DNA of 64,000 nt. It comes from Nocardioides panacisoli (GTDB lineage Bacteria; Actinomycetota; Actinomycetes; Propionibacteriales; Nocardioidaceae). Positions 63,100 through 64,000 of this stretch are shown here, in pieces. Under the pieces are notes generated by a model. That model worked only from the letters and a program-made list of their open reading frames with translations. It was not told the DNA's origin and ran no database searches. The stretch covers positions 3,100,001-3,164,000 of the forward strand of contig NZ_CP080409.1 of assembly GCF_019448235.1 (NCBI RefSeq), given 5' to 3'. The stretch's first letter is position 1, and every line of letters begins with the position of its first letter. The position numbers and the translations under genes are program-made.

Positions 63100-63876
63100 T
63101 CAGTGGAACGTGGGGGCGCGCTTCTCGACGAAGGCGCTGATGCCCTCCTGGCCGCTGGGGGAGGAGCCGAGGTGGCTGATCGACTCGGCCTCGCGCCGCA
63201 GGGCAGACTCGGCGGCCGGCTCGGTCAGGTCGCGGATGAGGTGCTTGGCGGCGACCTGCGCGTCGCGGGAGCCGGCGAGCAGCGTCGCGACGACCTCCTC
63301 GGCAGTGGCCTCCAGCTCCTCGGCCGGTACGACGCGCGCCAGCAGCCCCGCGGCGTGCGCCTCCTGTGCCGAGAGCAGGTCCCCGAGGATCGCCAGCCGC
63401 AGCGTGCGGTGCATCCCGAGGGTGTTGACCAGCAGCGTGCCGCCACCGTCGGGGCTGAGTCCGACCTTGGCGTAGGCGAGGCTGAACTGCGCCGAGTCGG
63501 CGGCGAGCACGATGTCGGCCGCCGCCGACAACGGGAACCCCACGCCGGCCGCCGTGCCCTGCACGACGCTGACCACGACCGCGTCGCAGCGCTTGAGCTC
63601 GGTGACGATCCGGTGCGCGCCCTCGGCGAGCTCGAGCAGGTGCGACTTCGGGTCGCTCGCCTCGGCGAAGCCGTCCAGCGCACCGCCGACGGAGAAGAAG
63701 CGCCCCTCCGCCGCCAGCACGATCACCCGAGCGGCGTCGGCCTTGGCCTGCAGGATCGCGGCGAGCAGCGCGTCGCCGGACTCCGGCGTCAGCGGGTTGC
63801 CCGCGGACGGGTTGGTCAACGTGATCCGGGCACACCCGTCGGCATGGTGGTAGCGGACGGACTCGTGCTCACTCAT
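63100..63876 (-). CDS. Enoyl-CoA hydratase/isomerase family protein
   Basis: A 258-residue crotonase-fold protein. The oxyanion segments are FFSVGGALDGFAEA and VQGTAAGVGFPLSAAADIVL. The stretch KVGLSPDGGGTLLVNTLG lacks the paired Glu residues of true hydratases, having Asp at the second position. It may be an isomerase. The ATG at 63876 has GAAAGGAA upstream; an alternative is six codons earlier. It starts 14 bases after a MarP-like gene on the same strand, so they are likely one operon. Confidence 0.85.
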   Translation of the reverse strand: MSEHESVRYHHADGCARITLTNPSAGNPLTPESGDALLAAILQAKADAARVIVLAAEGRFFSVGGALDGFAEASDPKSHLLELAEGAHRIVTELKRCDAVVVSVVQGTAAGVGFPLSAAADIVLAADSAQFSLAYAKVGLSPDGGGTLLVNTLGMHRTLRLAILGDLLSAQEAHAAGLLARVVPAEELEATAEEVVATLLAGSRDAQVAAKHLIRDLTEPAAESALRREAESISHLGSSPSGQEGISAFVEKRAPTFH

Positions 63877-63890
63877 CGGGTTCCTTTCAC

Positions 63891-64000
63891 TCACGCGGCG
63901 CAGTCGCCGGTCGAGGCGGGGGAGGTGTCGTCGCGGGAGGCATCGGCGATCTCGGAGACCTGGCCCGCGGTGACGGCGTACCCGGTCTCGTTGTCGGTGA
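63891..64000 (-). CDS. C-terminus of a MarP-like secreted serine protease
   Basis: The right edge holds the last 35 or so residues of a minus-strand gene. They read TDNETGYAVTAGQVSEIADA and then SPASTGDCAA before the stop. The TGYAVT and STGDC text is like the C-terminus of MarP (Rv3671c), a membrane-anchored periplasmic protease for acid resistance. The catalytic domain lies outside the window. The neighbourhood agrees with the mycobacterial order near ponA2/whiB4. Confidence 0.55.
   Translation of the reverse strand, partial: TDNETGYAVTAGQVSEIADASRDDTSPASTGDCAA

Overview
The window is high-GC DNA that looks like an actinobacterial chromosome, most likely Nocardioides or a close relative. 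This is an inference from several signals: a WhiB-type Fe-S protein, an ESX-like type VII secretion cluster, a ponA2/whiB4/paired-ArsA neighbourhood of the kind known in mycobacteria, a Zur-type operator between zinc-independent ribosomal protein genes, and many GTG starts with 1- or 4-base gene overlaps. Coding density is very high. No gene-free gap exceeds about 300 bases.

Left part (1-15128). An acyl-CoA ligase fragment runs off the left edge, divergent from a GAF/PucR-type regulator. A sodium:solute symporter with a small membrane partner, a flavin reductase-like protein, a 33-residue ORF with a strong ribosome binding site and a terminator, and a frameshifted AbrB-type membrane gene follow. 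A minus-strand group (membrane protein, D-aminoacylase-like amidohydrolase, zinc alcohol dehydrogenase) carries a KstR-like palindrome. A second PucR-type regulator precedes a two-subunit molybdenum hydroxylase of the isoquinoline oxidoreductase type.

Phenylacetate region (15154-24457). A TetR regulator (PaaR-like) and paaZ face paaA, paaB, paaC, paaD, paaE, paaI, a paaG-like isomerase and paaK. Together they activate phenylacetate to its CoA thioester, epoxidise the ring, isomerise it to an oxepin and open it. Two TetR-type palindromes lie in the divergent promoter. A dispersed repeat sits on both sides of paaB. No paaH or paaJ lies in the window.

Middle (24482-40449). This stretch holds a secreted HNH nuclease-like lipoprotein, an aminotransferase, MarR, a thioesterase and an ACC deaminase. 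Next is a compact ESX-like locus: eccC on one strand, then two WXG100 proteins, eccD and eccB on the other, with no mycosin or eccE. A permease pair follows, then a divergent zinc-starvation cluster (L36, L32, a CobW-like protein and L31 on one side; L28, L33, S14 and S18 on the other) around one 15-bp Zur-type palindrome.

Right part (40527-64000). These are housekeeping genes: tRNA-Ser(GGA), SRP RNA, dnaX, an EbfC-type protein, recR, lysC with an internal beta-subunit start, asd, tRNA-Pro(CGG) and YqeY. The last block is ponA2 divergent from whiB4/wblA, two ArsA-family ATPases, DUF4177, RidA, Nudix, a metallo-beta-lactamase fold protein, an enoyl-CoA hydratase and the C-terminus of a MarP-like protease. 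A family of short palindromes with core GAGTTGGCGCCGACTC marks four intergenic gaps.
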